Positions 23,239 to 33,383 of a DNA stretch of 64,000 nucleotides are shown here, piece after piece. Position 1 is the first letter of the stretch, and every line of letters starts with the position of its first letter. The stretch covers positions 190,906,760-190,970,759 of the forward strand of contig CM069433.1 in NCBI GenBank assembly GCA_035610365.1, read 5' to 3'. The notes beneath the pieces were generated by a model, which worked only from the letters and a program-made list of their open reading frames with translations, searched no databases and was not told the DNA's origin. Origin of the DNA: Aquatica leii. Its lineage: Eukaryota; Arthropoda; Insecta; Coleoptera; Lampyridae. A program made the translations under genes and the position numbers.

Positions 23239-24129
23239 ATGAATTTGAAGTTGTCAAAAAACACAAAAATGTCAAAGCAAAATTCAAAAATGAAACGGTC
23301 AGAAGGTCTAGTACAAAGAAAACATTTTACCTCAGATCATAACGACTCTGAGAGACACGAAGTTTCAGAAGAAGGAGATGATTCAAAAGATGCTAAATTA
23401 ACGTTAACTGAAAATATATTTCTTCTCGGCCTTAAAGATAAAGAAGGTTACATATCGTTTTGGAATGATTGCATATCAACTGGATTGCGCGGATGCATAT
23501 TAATTGATTTATGTTTACGTGGTAAAATCGAATTGGAAAAGACTGGTGTAAAATGTAAAAACTTACTGTTGCGTAAAGTCGTTGTAAAGAATGAAACTTC
23601 TCTTGGCGATGCTTTGCTTGATGAAGCATTTAAATACATAAAAACTTCTTCTGAACTACACACCGTACCGGAATGGATAGACTATTTCAGTGGCGACAGT
23701 TGGAACCCTTTAAAATTAAAATACCGATTGAAAAATGTTAGAAATAGAATTGCTAAAAGTCTTGTGGAAAAAGGAACTTTGACAACGGGTGCCCAAAACT
23801 TTATTTTATTTAATATTAAAACTCATCCTCTATTACAAAATATAACCAAATTAAGGTTGATCAATAGCGTTCAAAATGCATTACTTAAAAAATGGTCGAA
23901 CGACTGTCTTCGAATGGACAAACGCTTGGTAGCGTTAGTGTTTATGGCACACGCATGCGACGTGTTGGAAGATACTTTTGCAAATCTAAACAGCGAAGAT
24001 TACGAATTAGTTAAAACGAGAATGAATATTTTATTGCACCTGGACTTTGAGATACAAGCGTATAGATCTGAATGCGATGCACTTTTATGGGCAGTTTTTT
24101 ATTCTTTATACAAACTTGAACTTTTATAG
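23239..24129 (+). CDS. GOLPH3 family protein (intact, single exon, probable retrocopy)
   Basis: The 296-residue product matches Golgi phosphoprotein 3 along its whole length. GOLPH3 is a cytosolic protein that binds PI4P on trans-Golgi membranes and links glycosyltransferases and myosin. An N-terminal 'RSEGLVQRK' (20-28) precedes an acidic linker, then 'LTENIFLLGLKDKEGYISFW' (56-75). The PI4P pocket maps to W75, R84, K165 and R168; in human GOLPH3 the third position is Arg171, so it is conservatively changed. The membrane hairpin region (about 180-200, 'LTTGAQNF...THPL') and 'RMDKRLVALVFMAHACDVLE' (225-244) are kept. The C-terminus ends 'LLWAVFYSLYKLELL'. Starts at codons 11 or 18 are also plausible. 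There are no stops or frameshifts and no introns, although all neighbours are decayed transposons. It is either a retrocopy under selection, a recent copy, or a naturally intronless gene. Confidence 0.85.
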   Translation: MNLKLSKNTKMSKQNSKMKRSEGLVQRKHFTSDHNDSERHEVSEEGDDSKDAKLTLTENIFLLGLKDKEGYISFWNDCISTGLRGCILIDLCLRGKIELEKTGVKCKNLLLRKVVVKNETSLGDALLDEAFKYIKTSSELHTVPEWIDYFSGDSWNPLKLKYRLKNVRNRIAKSLVEKGTLTTGAQNFILFNIKTHPLLQNITKLRLINSVQNALLKKWSNDCLRMDKRLVALVFMAHACDVLEDTFANLNSEDYELVKTRMNILLHLDFEIQAYRSECDALLWAVFYSLYKLELL

Positions 24130-25217
24130 TGCTGCAAGTGTGTGTTTATTAATAAATGTCGCAAAACGCTCTAAACTAATTTATTTAAGAACATCGATTT
24201 ATGTACAAATACTTGAAATTAATTGTTTGAACGATAGCGATGAAAAAAATGTAAATTACAGTGAAATTACATCAGTTGGAACTCATTTTTGTATTGATTA
24301 TTTAATCTGTAACTTATGTTACATTTATGCGACGATGTCATGTAAGTTGCATATGACATGGAAAGAAACTACAGTTATTGTGATTATACGTGTACAAAAG
24401 ATACTTTATGTGTAAGATTTCCAAAAAACGTTTGTATAGTATAAAATTTTGTAAACATCGTACGAGCCAATCTAATAATTTTGCATGCATTAGCGTGTGC
24501 ATTGTGCATAGAAGTGCAAATCTTTTGAAAGTAATTTACTGTCTTTGACATGCGGTTATAGTCTTATTTTTGAAGAAAATTGTGTAACGCAAAAGCAATA
24601 AAACGATAACTGCTGAACGTAAAACGCATCCTGTTTAGGTAATTTTGTTGCAGATCAGAGCCGTATGAAATACATCCGCTTTCATGAATTTAAAAGACTG
24701 CTTTACTTGAGTGCTTAAGTATGTTTAACTCTTTAGCTCTTTCAACATTTGCAGATGCCAATATAAATTTTCCTTTTGACACAAAATTTACAAGACACAG
24801 TAAATCACAATTTTTTTACACGCGCGAGAAAACACTTGAAATGTCTTCAAATGTTAAAATGTATGAATTCGTAACAAGTTCTCATTGAATTAAAAAGGAA
24901 ATTTTGGTTAACGTTAACGTATTTTAAAAAAAAATTTGTTTTTAAGATTTTATTGATAGAATAAACATGAATATTAAACTAAAATCAACTAATTTGCGAC
25001 ACTCAAATCTCTCAACACTTCATCACACATTGTTTACTATCCTTCTCTCACATTCGTATTCCCTTTACGCTTCTTATTAACTGTGAAGTCGTCAGCTCTT
25101 CCTTCACTCGACCTTTTTGATTAACAGAATGACTAATTTAAAACATTGTTACATGTCGTTATTTTGTAGTTCTCAAAAATATTTATTCTAAATTAAAATT
25201 AACGGCTGCACTGTATG
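24130..25217 (+). other. 3' flank of the GOLPH3-like gene, no other gene
   Basis: AATAAA-type signals occur at about 24149-24154 and 24596-24601 and could end the transcript. No poly(A) tract or target duplication that would prove retrotransposition was recognised. The 122-codon ORF at 24047-24415 overlaps the gene end in another frame and is not supported. Confidence 0.4.
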
Positions 25218-26748
25218 CAGGGTGTCCCACGAGGTACTGTACATACTGAAATGGTATGTTCCTTAGGTCAATTTAAGTAGAAAACGTTATATAAACATAG
25301 GTCCAATTCGCCATAGTTACACAGATACAAGGTTCAAAGTTTATAACTGATCACACATTTTTTGAAAATTAATTATTCTTAGTCAACTGGGAAACAAAAG
25401 CCGAACAATATGTCATTTATTGCTTTCTTTTCTACTAATGTCACAGTCGATTTTATTAAATGAAGTGTAATTTAAACGCAAATCGCTTTTTCATTGTTCT
25501 AACGAAGAGTATGCTGATATTATTTACATTTATGGATTTTGTGATGGAAATGCGAGATCTGCCGTTAGGGAATATGAACGAAGATTTCCCAACAGGAGGG
25601 TGCCAAATCACTAAACCTTTTCTTCTGTGTTTTAACATGTACGGACTCATGGTTCATTTCCATCAGTGTCAACAAGATCTGACCGTCCTGTGCAGTTAAA
25701 TGTGAATGAGCAGGAAAACATTTTACAGATGGTTGATCGGAGTCCAGGGTTGAGTACTAGAAGAATTTCTTCTCGAACAGGACTCCCCCGTATGTCAGTA
25801 CGGCGAACATTAAATGATGGGCTTTTGTATCCCTATCACATACAACAGGTTCAGCATCTGGAACCTGGAGATTTTGCTGCCCGGTTGAATTTCTGCCACT
25901 GGCTACAGGTAAATCCACAATTAGTTCCATTCATTTTATTTAGCGACGAGGCGCAATTTACTAGAAATGGAGTGAACAATACACGTAATTCTCATTTGTG
26001 GTCATATCAAAATCCACATGGCACAACAGAAACTAACTTTCAGCGCAGATTTTCTGTTAACGTATGGTGTGGCATGATTGACGATCAATTTATTGGACCT
26101 TTTTTCTTTGAGGAACGTCTGACAGGAGAAGCATATGCTAACTTTTTGCGGAATGAATTGCTACCGCTTTTGCAAGAAGTATCTTTACTAACAGGACAAC
26201 AAATGTTTCTGCAACATGATGGAGCTCCTCCACATTTTAGTCGGCATGTGACCGAATATCTAAATGTTGCTTACCCCAATAGGTGGACTGGGCTTGGAGG
26301 CCCGCATGCTTGGCCACCGAGATCGCCCAATCTCACACCTTTGGACTTCTATCTGTGGGGTCATGTGAAAAGTTTAGTATACGAGGTAAAAGTTAATACC
26401 AGAGCTGAACTAATACAGCGTATCCTGGATGTGTGTTAACAAACACGGAACAACCAGCAGGTGCTTCGAGTGGCTACTCGGTCCATTTTAGATCGCAGCC
26501 GTCGTTGTATTAATGCTGAACGAGGTCATTTTGAGCATTTGATGTAATTTTTTTTGTTTGTTTTGTAGTTCGATTTTCTGTTTTCAATAATAATAATTTT
26601 CAAAAAATGTGTGAGCATTTATAAACTTTGAACGCTTGTATATGTGTAACTATGGCGAATTGGACCTATGTTTATAGGACGTTTTCTACTTAAATTGGCC
26701 TAAGGAACATACCATTTCAGTATGTACAGTACCTCGTGGGACACCCTG
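25218..26748 (+). mobile_element. complete Tc1/mariner-type transposon, DD41D, long inverted repeats
   Basis: The ends are CAGGGTGTCCCACGAGG... at 25218 and its inverse at 26748. The inverted repeats run about 157 bp (25218-25375 and 26592-26748) with only a handful of differences. TA follows on the right (26749-26750); on the left the same place reads TG, so the TA duplication is damaged. The 1531-bp element contains one transposase gene with in-frame stops. Near-identity of the repeats suggests a fairly young insertion. Confidence 0.9.
25498..26547 (+). pseudogene. Tc1/mariner-type (DD41D) transposase with three in-frame stops
   Basis: One frame runs through the whole gene. An N-terminal helix-turn-helix region ('[19 protein letters not shown]', '[15 protein letters not shown]') is cut by TAA at 25612 and 25633. 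From 25666 there are 257 open codons with 'LFSDEAQF' (first Asp), 'LQHDGAPPHFS' (second Asp) and 'LTPLDFYLWG' (third Asp). There are 41 residues between the second and third Asp, hence DD41D. TAA at 26437 is followed in frame by the usual C-terminus 'RRCINAERGHFEHLM' and a final TAA at 26545. The catalytic triad is intact, but the stops remove the DNA-binding domain and the tail. There are no frameshifts, consistent with recent inactivation. Confidence 0.9.
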
Positions 26749-27096
26749 TATATGCCGCTGCTGATTCCTCTTTATGAGTGGGGATAAGCGGTACATCGTT
26801 GTCAAACGTCCATTTTTGCTCATCTTTTACTATTTGGAAATCGCTGTTGAACGTCATATCACAGGGTTACTCCGCTAATTGAATAGAAAAGACTTATTTA
26901 AGTATTGAGCGGATAAACGATTTGGTGGATTACCGATACACAGTTGTCGTAGCGAGGTAACCCGTGCAGGTCATCTTCTTGAATAATTCTGAAGTGGCGA
27001 AACATGACTTACACCTTTGTTTGACGTCTCAGGATCGTATAATTTTAATTACTAATATGATTAGGCAGTCAGTTTCATGCACCTCCCTTAGCATAG
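26749..27096. other. no gene seen
   Basis: This is a short spacer between the DD41D element and the LTR of gypsy G3. Nothing is recognised. Confidence 0.3.
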
Positions 27097-27370
27097 TGTA
27101 ACGAATTTTAAAACTAATTTATTTGAACTAAAAATATATTTACACGTTTATATTTAAGCGAAACTAATTATACTAAGGATATTTAATTCAAACACTTACG
27201 CTAATTTATATAGTTCACACTTCTATTTATCCAAACACCGACACTTGTTAAAGTACATCAAAGTCACGTACAAGGTTATATTTATCTCGATACGCGTTAA
27301 TTACTTATTTATTTAAGGTTGGATAATCTCCTTAACACTGCCGACTTCTAATTACTGAAATTACTTACTT
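27097..27370 (-). repeat. gypsy G3 3' LTR, truncated
   Basis: The LTR end TGTAACGAATTTT (plus-strand view) at 27097 matches the edge of the complete LTR at 32961. The blocks 'tatttatctcgatacgcg' and 'cttaacactgccga' follow. About 120 bp of the upstream LTR part is missing: the sequence jumps near 27370 into the pol C-terminal region. Confidence 0.75.
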
Positions 27371-27583
27371 AGAAAGGATCGTGGCTATAGCGGCAGCTTT
27401 CTACATTTCGGCAATTTCCTTGACCATAAAAGTAACAGTCAATGGACTTTTTCTGACTAGATATTTTCCTTGGTTGGTAACCAACACTTAAACGCATGTT
27501 CCTCGGAAGACGACCTCCAATATGTTTCGAACTGTGCTCCAATTCAGTTAGTTTAAGCTGCAAATTTTTTAATATTGTAGAAC
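27369..27583 (-). pseudogene. gypsy G3 Pol C-terminal tail with CCCH-type finger
   Basis: A 64-codon minus-strand frame ends 'DCYFYGQGNCRNVESCRYSH' then 'DPF'. The spacing C-x7-C-x5-C-x3-H fits a CCCH zinc finger. The same peptide occurs in copy G4 (about 33440-33520) with the second Cys changed to Trp. In both copies it lies between the integrase C-terminus and the 3' LTR. It is either a true C-terminal finger of this gypsy family or a chance reading; the family-typical finger core makes the former likely. Confidence 0.5.
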
Positions 27584-27687
27584 TCTATTTCTCTGTTTGA
27601 ATGTATTAAACAATGTTGCTTGATGCGAAGTAATAACATTCTGCTGAACTTTCATTGTTTATTATTTTGAAATGAATATACACAACG

Positions 27688-27721
27688 TTTCGATTACTGT
27701 GGTATCTGCAATCGTCATCAG
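27688..27721 (-). ncRNA. hammerhead-ribozyme-like core (Penelope-1 3' end)
   Basis: The minus strand reads CTGATGA, a stem II of the form cgattgcag/cagtaatcg (one mismatch), then GAAAC. This is the conserved core of hammerhead motifs found in Penelope-like termini. Stem III and the cleavage site were not resolved by eye. Confidence 0.6.
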
Positions 27722-27834
27722 GTGAATACTAACAAACTTAGATACTACTGGAGCTTATATACTAAAGACATGTTCGATGAAGCGTTCAAGCGTACAAAAT
27801 CAATTTAGCGTAACAGATTAATTAACAAAATTAC

Positions 27835-28239
27835 TTAGTCAAGTTTAAGTTGTTTTAGAGGTTCGATAAGTGGTTTCCATATTTTGCTTATCTCGACACT
27901 TGGCTGGCTGAAAATTTCTTTGTTGTTGTTGATGAATGCCGCTTCTTTAAATTTCCGTTTGTACCAATGTTCCTCTCTGTGTATGATTTTTGCTTCCGAC
28001 CATTTCATTCGATGTTGGTTATCCCACGAATGTTGCGCGATGCCGGACTTAGAAGTCTCTCCTCTCTGTGTGTGCGTCTGATGTTCTTTCAGTCTGATGT
28101 CCAGTGGTCTTTTAGTTTCCCCCACGTATGATTTGCCACATTCACATGGAACTTGGTAAATACAGTTTTGGGAATCTCGACTTGTTTGTGGCTTTGTGTT
28201 GGAAATTATACTCCTAATGGTCGTCGATGATTTGAACAC
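27835..28239 (-). pseudogene. Penelope-1 GIY-YIG endonuclease domain
   Basis: The 134-codon open stretch has 'CIYQVPCECGKSYVGETKRP' (the GIY-YIG strands, here IYQ...YVG), 'RLKEHQ' and 'HRMKWSEAKIIHREEHWYKR', then 'FKEAAFINNN'. In these elements it lies C-terminal to the RT in the same protein. Here a stop near 28291 separates it from the RT. It cuts target DNA in active family members. The C-terminal 55 residues are repeated almost unchanged on the plus strand at 29119-29284. Confidence 0.85.
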
Positions 28240-28290
28240 TGTATTTAAGTTGTAGCTTTTCCCTATACGTTTTATTGATTCTGATAAACC

Positions 28291-29100
28291 TTAGACATAT
28301 GGGATGCTCAGCAGTGAATTGGGCAGTTCTTCTGTTTTAGGTTGTCCCATGGTGTTCAATTGCTTTTTCTGTAAAAGCTCTCCTACAATCTTTTCTGGAT
28401 AACCATTCTGCCTTAGATCGTTTCTAATGTTTTTGATTTCTTCTCGTAGCCCTTTCTCTGTGTTGCACAACCTGTACGCTCTGTCGATTAGAGATTTTAC
28501 TACTCCCCTCTTCGTAGATATGGAATGGTTGGATTCAAAGTTGAGATATCGACCGGTGTGTGTCGGTTTCCTGTAGACAGTCGTTTCCATAATTTTCTTG
28601 TTCTTTGTTACTTGAACGTCTAAAAAAGGAAGTGAGTTCTCCTTTTCCTTTTCCATAGTGAATTTAATGGATGGTTTGATATTGTTCAGATGTTGTAGAA
28701 AAAGGTCTAGTTGCCGATTACTGTGGTTCCAAATTATGAAGGTATCGTCAACATATCTAAGCCATGTTTTGGGTTTAAATTTTGATTTCTCTATGGCCTG
28801 AGATTCAAACCAGTTCATGTATATGTTGGCGACTACTGGTGATAGAGATGAACCCATTGGTAGTCCTTCGTCTTGAGTAAAGAACCTGTCTTTCTCCTGA
28901 AAGTACGAGTTCTTGAGGCAACATTCTAGGAGCTTCATTATTCCTTCTACCGGCAGCGTGGTTCTTTCCTAGAGTTTTTTATCTTCTCGGAGCTTCGTTT
29001 GGATGATTTTCAATGCTTCTTCAACTGGCACATTAGTATAAAGACTTTCTACGTTGAAACTGACTAATTGATCCCGTGGTTGTAGCCGTACTGTTTTCAG
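28291..29100 (-). pseudogene. Penelope-1 reverse transcriptase (partial)
   Basis: Reading downward: 'QLVSFNVESLYTNVPVEEAL' (motif A; the usual catalytic Asp of VSFDV is Asn), a stop near 28970, then 215 open codons. These include 'GLPMGSSLSPVVANIYM' (motif B), 'WLRYVDDTFIIW' (motif C with the catalytic DD intact), 'LPFLDVQV' and 'VYRKPTHTGRYL', all Penelope hallmarks. The N-terminal third is missing. The gene is dead because of the truncation, the motif A change and the stops. Confidence 0.85.
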
Positions 29101-29118
29101 AATCTCAACGAAATGTTT

Positions 29119-29340
29119 GGTCGGAAGCAAAAATCATACACAGAGAGGAACATTGGTACAAACGGAAATTTAAAGAAGCGGCATTCATCAACAACAACAA
29201 AGAAATTTTCAGCCAGCCAAGTGTCGAGATAAGCAAAATATGGAAACCACTTATCAAACCTCTAAAACAACTTAAACTTGACTAAGTAATTTTGTTAATT
29301 AATCTGTTACGCTAAATTGATTTTGTACGCTTGAACGCTT
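29119..29340 (+). mobile_element. Penelope-1 inverted terminal arm, first part
   Basis: It is the inverted copy of about 27780-28001, coding 'WSEAKIIHREEHWYKRKFKE' and on to 'QLKLD' before a stop. It begins abruptly where the minus-strand RT is truncated. It is interrupted at 29340 by the solo LTR (29341-31082) and resumes at 31087. Confidence 0.85.
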
Positions 29341-31082
29341 TGTAACGTGTAAATTTCAACTGCGAGTCAAAATCCGCCTGAGAGTTAGGCAACTTACAAT
29401 AACATCTTTGGCCTCGAGCCGTAGTTCGAAATCACGCCTACGGGGGCGCGAAAGTTGTTAGTCGTCGACGAAATTAATTCATTTCTATGCTGTCTGTGAA
29501 TCGGTTTACAACAGGGGAACATCGGAGAGGTGAGATAAATGGAATTCTTTTCATCTGGTAACATCTTCTACACCGACGTTTATTTTAGCATTTTGGAAAT
29601 AAATCCGATTGAACCTCCGGTGTAACTAAAATCAGCACGATGTCTTGTGGACGGCCAGACACATAAAGCGGGTTAGTATTCTCACACGTGTTAGTAATGG
29701 AGGCCAACCAACTAATCTTCACAATTTTTAGCTTCTTTCTTTGGGTCTTTTTCTGTCCTTGTTACGTTGCGGTTGATATTAAAGTGGATTCTGGATGCTC
29801 GATCTTCGCTTCTGACGTCTTCGTCTGTCGTTCTGAGGTATATCTGCGTGTACTTTTATCTATAATCTGAGGGAAATGGTGAACGCGCTAAACCAGCTCG
29901 GATGTTCGACAAAGTAAGGAGAACTACTACGGTACTCGAGGTATTTATGACACCTTTATATTGGAGTCGCGGGAGTCTCGCTGTCGACCTTATTTCGGCC
30001 GGACGCTGTAGCCTTCGATTAGCAGCGGCCGCGATGCGCGCATAAGTAACGCAAGATCGTGTTCGTGTCGCCATTTTATAATGTATTTAAACTAAGATTG
30101 ATTCTCGTAGATATATATATAAATGATTGCGGAAGTGGGAGACTACGTCGAGTGTAATTGTTTTATTATTTAAGTTAATTACCGGCGTGAAGAAAAATTA
30201 AAATTGTATAAAACTATCTTATCAGCTTACTGTGCACGTGTCTTTATAACTTGTCGGAGTAATGTTAATATCACCTAACGTCAAACTTTATTGTAATTCA
30301 TAATTTTTTCTGTATAATAATTCATTCAATACTTTAACTGTGTAATGGTCGAGTCATTACAATTATTTATGATAACTTCTCATTCACTTACAGTAATTAT
30401 AAATTTTATCAAAGGTAGAATTTTGGGAGTTACCCGTCTCTCTATATTAAATTGATTATTATTATTTACCGGTCCTACGACGCTTGATCAAGCTGTCCCC
30501 CAGACGGTACTTTAATTAGCGGGAACGCGTTTATCTATTAATCATCGCTACCGTAGCCGCGGTAATAAAGTAGCTACGTAATCGGTTTTAGTTTCTATGG
30601 CTTCCAAACTCTATTGTTGTGAATTATGTATTTATATGTAATTGATATTTGTGCTTAATAATCTTTTTCTCTGTGGGGTTATATAAATAATTGTTAGGAG
30701 TTTACCAGTGGCGTAACCGTCGCAGTTTGTGTTTCTTCCGTTCGGAAGAAGATGGTGAATCATTTTTTTTTAATAAATGGTTATTGTGAATACTACATAT
30801 GTTTTCTTTTGGGGAGACTTCGGGTCTAGGCTTTCCTTTTCTCCTCCCTAGACCATAATTTCTGCGGATAACAGTTCGAGAGAAGGTGGCGCACTTGGGC
30901 ATTTAGCTTACCGGAACTAATTGAGTATCTTACGATTTTCTTTAACCCGACGACCATCTGCGGCGAGGCTAGCCAAAAAGGTAAGCGATAACATCTGGTT
31001 AATTACGTGAAGTGATACTATTCTTCAATTCTGTGTTTCTTTCTCCACCTTTCCCCATTAGATCACAATAAATATTGTAACA
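29341..31082 (+). mobile_element. third solo LTR (1742 bp) inside Penelope, GCTT target duplication
   Basis: The unit begins TGTAACGTG and ends ATTGTAACA and is flanked by GCTT at 29337-29340 and 31083-31086. Removing it restores the continuous Penelope sequence (...gaacgctt|catcgaac...) seen intact on the other arm near 27780. AATAAA occurs close to the right end (about 31068). A cATTATAAAATGGCG-type element near 30070 on the minus strand resembles a TATA/YY1-like core. It has no convincing ORF. It is not similar along its length to LTR-1, so it is a different large LTR or a non-coding LTR-type element. Confidence 0.8.
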
Positions 31083-31086
31083 GCTT

Positions 31087-31237
31087 CATCGAACATGTCT
31101 TTAGTATATAAGCTCCAGTAGTTTCTAAGTTTGTTAGTATTCACCTGATGACGATTGCTGATATCACAGCAATCGAAACGTTGTGTATATTCATTTCAAA
31201 ATAATAAACAATGAAAGTTCAGCAGAATGTTATTACT
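31087..31237 (+). mobile_element. Penelope-1 inverted terminal arm, second part
   Basis: It continues the arm interrupted at 29340 and matches the inverse of about 27635-27780. It ends 'gaatgttattact' directly before the target duplication at 31238-31248. The opposite arm has about 35 extra bases before its duplication. Confidence 0.85.
31145..31178 (+). ncRNA. hammerhead-ribozyme-like core (Penelope-1 arm)
   Basis: CTGATGA at 31145-31151, then a perfect 9-bp stem CGATTGCTG (31152-31160)/CAGCAATCG (31167-31175) with a 6-nt loop, then GAAAC. The core layout fits the hammerhead motifs reported for Penelope-like termini. A very short stem III, as usual in that group, would follow at 'acgttgtgt'. 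It is better preserved than the copy at 27688-27721. Confidence 0.65.
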
Positions 31238-31248
31238 TCTATTTCTCT

Positions 31249-32210
31249 CTTGAGATTCCATAATGCTCGCCACAGATTTTTGTATAACGGCTTGGTACCT
31301 GAGTATTTCTTGGTAACCAGATAGAAAACAAAGCGTCTGTCACCGCGTAGTTTTAAAACTTTTCCGACTGCCGGTTACTGTCTTTGTAGTTCATTTAGCC
31401 TTCCAAACTTCTTTTGAAGTACGACTACAAGCCCTCTGGACATGTCAAGATCCTCGCTCACGCAATGTGCGATGGCGTAATCTTTTCGTGTTTGGAACAG
31501 GTCTTGTTGTTCCTTGGTTTTCCAGAACCTTCGTATAAGCTCATAAACTTATCGAACTCCATTCCTTCAATTTGATTTCTGGTTCTGCTAGTGATTACTC
31601 TGGTTCGGACCTGAACTTGCGTATTGTGGTTATCGCCATTTTTGGCTTGTTTCTGAGTGGTTTTTGGATGCGATATATGAGGTCATTAATAATAACAATT
31701 AATTTGTGCCTTGACGTTATATCTAGTCTTCATTTATTTCGTCTAGCTTTTTGGTCAGCTTGCTGACATAGTCTTCTCCAGAAACTTCTTTTTCCGGTCT
31801 TTATTCAAATTGGAAGTCGCATGGCAGTCGTATTTCGCGACCGAGCATCACACAGGATGGTGTTTGGCCTATGCTTTAGTTAACGGATAATCGGTATGCT
31901 ATTAGGAAAAGGTGCAAGTACTGATCCCAGTCTTTTTGGTGTTTGGACACTACTTTGGCTAAGTATTTTCCCATTGTTCGATTCATCCGCTCAACCATGC
32001 CATCAGATTGAGGATGGAAAAACGTCTTAATTTCCAACAGTCGGCAAACTTTTTGAAACAGCTCAGACTCAAAGTTGCGGCTTTGATCGGAGTGTAATTC
32101 CAACGGAACTCGAAATCGGCAGAAAAACGTGAAATTAAGAGTTTGTAATTGTTTGCCGGTGATCAGGAACAGTCTGTAAAATTCCAAGCGCTTCTCCACG
32201 TAAGGACACT
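31249..32210 (-). pseudogene. gypsy G3 integrase fragments
   Basis: At 32199-31876 an open frame has 'ELHSDQSRNFESELFQ' (second Asp) and 'HPQSDGMVERMNRTM' (Glu), ending 'HLFLIAYRLSVN'. At 31430-31250 the C-terminal domain reads 'LFSIWLPRNTQVPSRYTKI', as in gypsy integrase tails. Between them (31450-31770) the sequence is unrelated or decayed. Protease, RT and RNase H are deleted: the 5' side runs straight into gag at about 32210. Confidence 0.75.
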
Positions 32211-32760
32211 ATTAAAAACGTCGCTTTCTGCTTGTTGCTCCAACCATTAGCTGTAGCTGCGGCTTCAAACTGCTTGTAGTGGATTGACTATAGAACTTTA
32301 CCATCAAGATTTGGAGGTACAATTTTAAACTTGTGAGTGGTTTTTTTCCCGATGTTTCATTATTAAGTCTTCGGTCGTGACGCTTCCTTCGCCATAGCAA
32401 TTCATTTGGTTTATTTTTTCTTCAATCAGTTTCATTCTATCTTCTACTGCTTCTATTTTGTCAATCACAGATTTGCAAATTTCTTCTTTTAAATTTAACA
32501 TATCTGCTTGGATTTCTTCTTCAACCATTTTAATTTGGTTTTCTACACTAATTTGTATTTGCTCCTCAATAGTCTTTATTTGATTTTCAATGCTCGTTCG
32601 TAGTTTTTCTTTTAAATTTCTAGAATTTTCCAACAGTTTTTCTGACAATTTTCGGACAGTTTTTCCATTTTACTATTCATCGATTCTTGACCATTTTTTA
32701 TTTATTCGAGAAATTCAAATAACTTCCCATCCATTTTTGTTTGATAACGAGTTATCGGCA
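32211..32760 (-). pseudogene. gypsy G3 gag, N-terminal coiled coil
   Basis: The 107-codon open frame 32648-32325 is rich in Glu, Lys, Ile and Asn with heptad-like repeats ('ENQIKTIEEQIQISVENQIK'), so a coiled coil is likely. Counterparts exist in G1 (22430-22560) and G5 (51240-51400). It ends at 'EKNHSQV' and merges with the later gag part and a deletion. The true start lies further up, near 32750, after one or two stops. Confidence 0.65.
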
Positions 32761-32960
32761 TAAGTTATATACAACACGAATAAAAAGTTTAAATACACTA
32801 CTTTAACGAACTGAAACAGTTGAATTATATGATATGAACAAACACGCGAATCGCGAACTAAAATTTAATTATTTACGCATTGAATGTTTTTATTACGGGA
32901 GCGATATTAAATTACTTAATGCTATTTACAGTAAAATCGCGAACCGCACACTGACGCCAC

Positions 32961-33383
32961 TGTAACGATTTGTAAAACTAAAATATATTTACACGTTTAT
33001 ATTTAACCGAAACTAATTAAACCTAAGGATATTTAATACAAACACGCTAATTTATATAGTACACTCACCGAAAGATAAAGTCAGCGGATAACTTCTATTT
33101 ATCCAAACACTGACGCTTGTTTACATTAAAGTTACGTACAAGGTTATACTCTGTTATCTTTATCTCGACACGTGTTAATCACTTATTTATTTAAACTTTG
33201 ATAATCTTCTCAACACTGCGGACTTTGAATTACTGAAATAACAAACCCATGATTTCTTTGTACCGCATTTATACATTTTGGCCATTCTTCGAGAATTTTC
33301 TATATGTTTCGGTGAACGTTCTGGAAATGAATAAAAACTTCGTGAAGGCTCTCGAACTTGAGGATAATTTCTCGAACGTTTCA
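32961..33383 (-). repeat. gypsy G LTR, complete (3' LTR of G4 and 5' LTR of G3)
   Basis: On the minus strand it starts TGAAACGTTCGAG (33383) and ends CGTTACA (32961), 423 bp. Beyond the end the minus strand reads GTGGCGTCAGTGTGC, a possible primer site. The same start is seen at 34589 (minus) and at 56240 (plus). It is shared between the deleted element G4 above and G3 below, giving an LTR-internal-LTR-internal array. Confidence 0.75.

Larger units (their letters stand above)
27595..29118 (-). mobile_element. Penelope-like element family 1, 5'-truncated body
   Basis: The composite insertion in gypsy G3 is bounded by TCTATTTCTCT at 27584-27594 and 31238-31248. This part holds, reading downward from 29118, reverse transcriptase, a GIY-YIG nuclease region and a 3' end with a hammerhead-like core. 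An inverted copy of its 3' end follows on the plus strand (29119-29340 and 31087-31237), the kind of terminal arrangement known in Penelope-like elements. Confidence 0.85.

Noticed and set aside
24047..24415. 122-codon ORF overlapping the GOLPH3-like gene end
   Set aside because: It is an overlapping frame with AT-driven composition and no domain.
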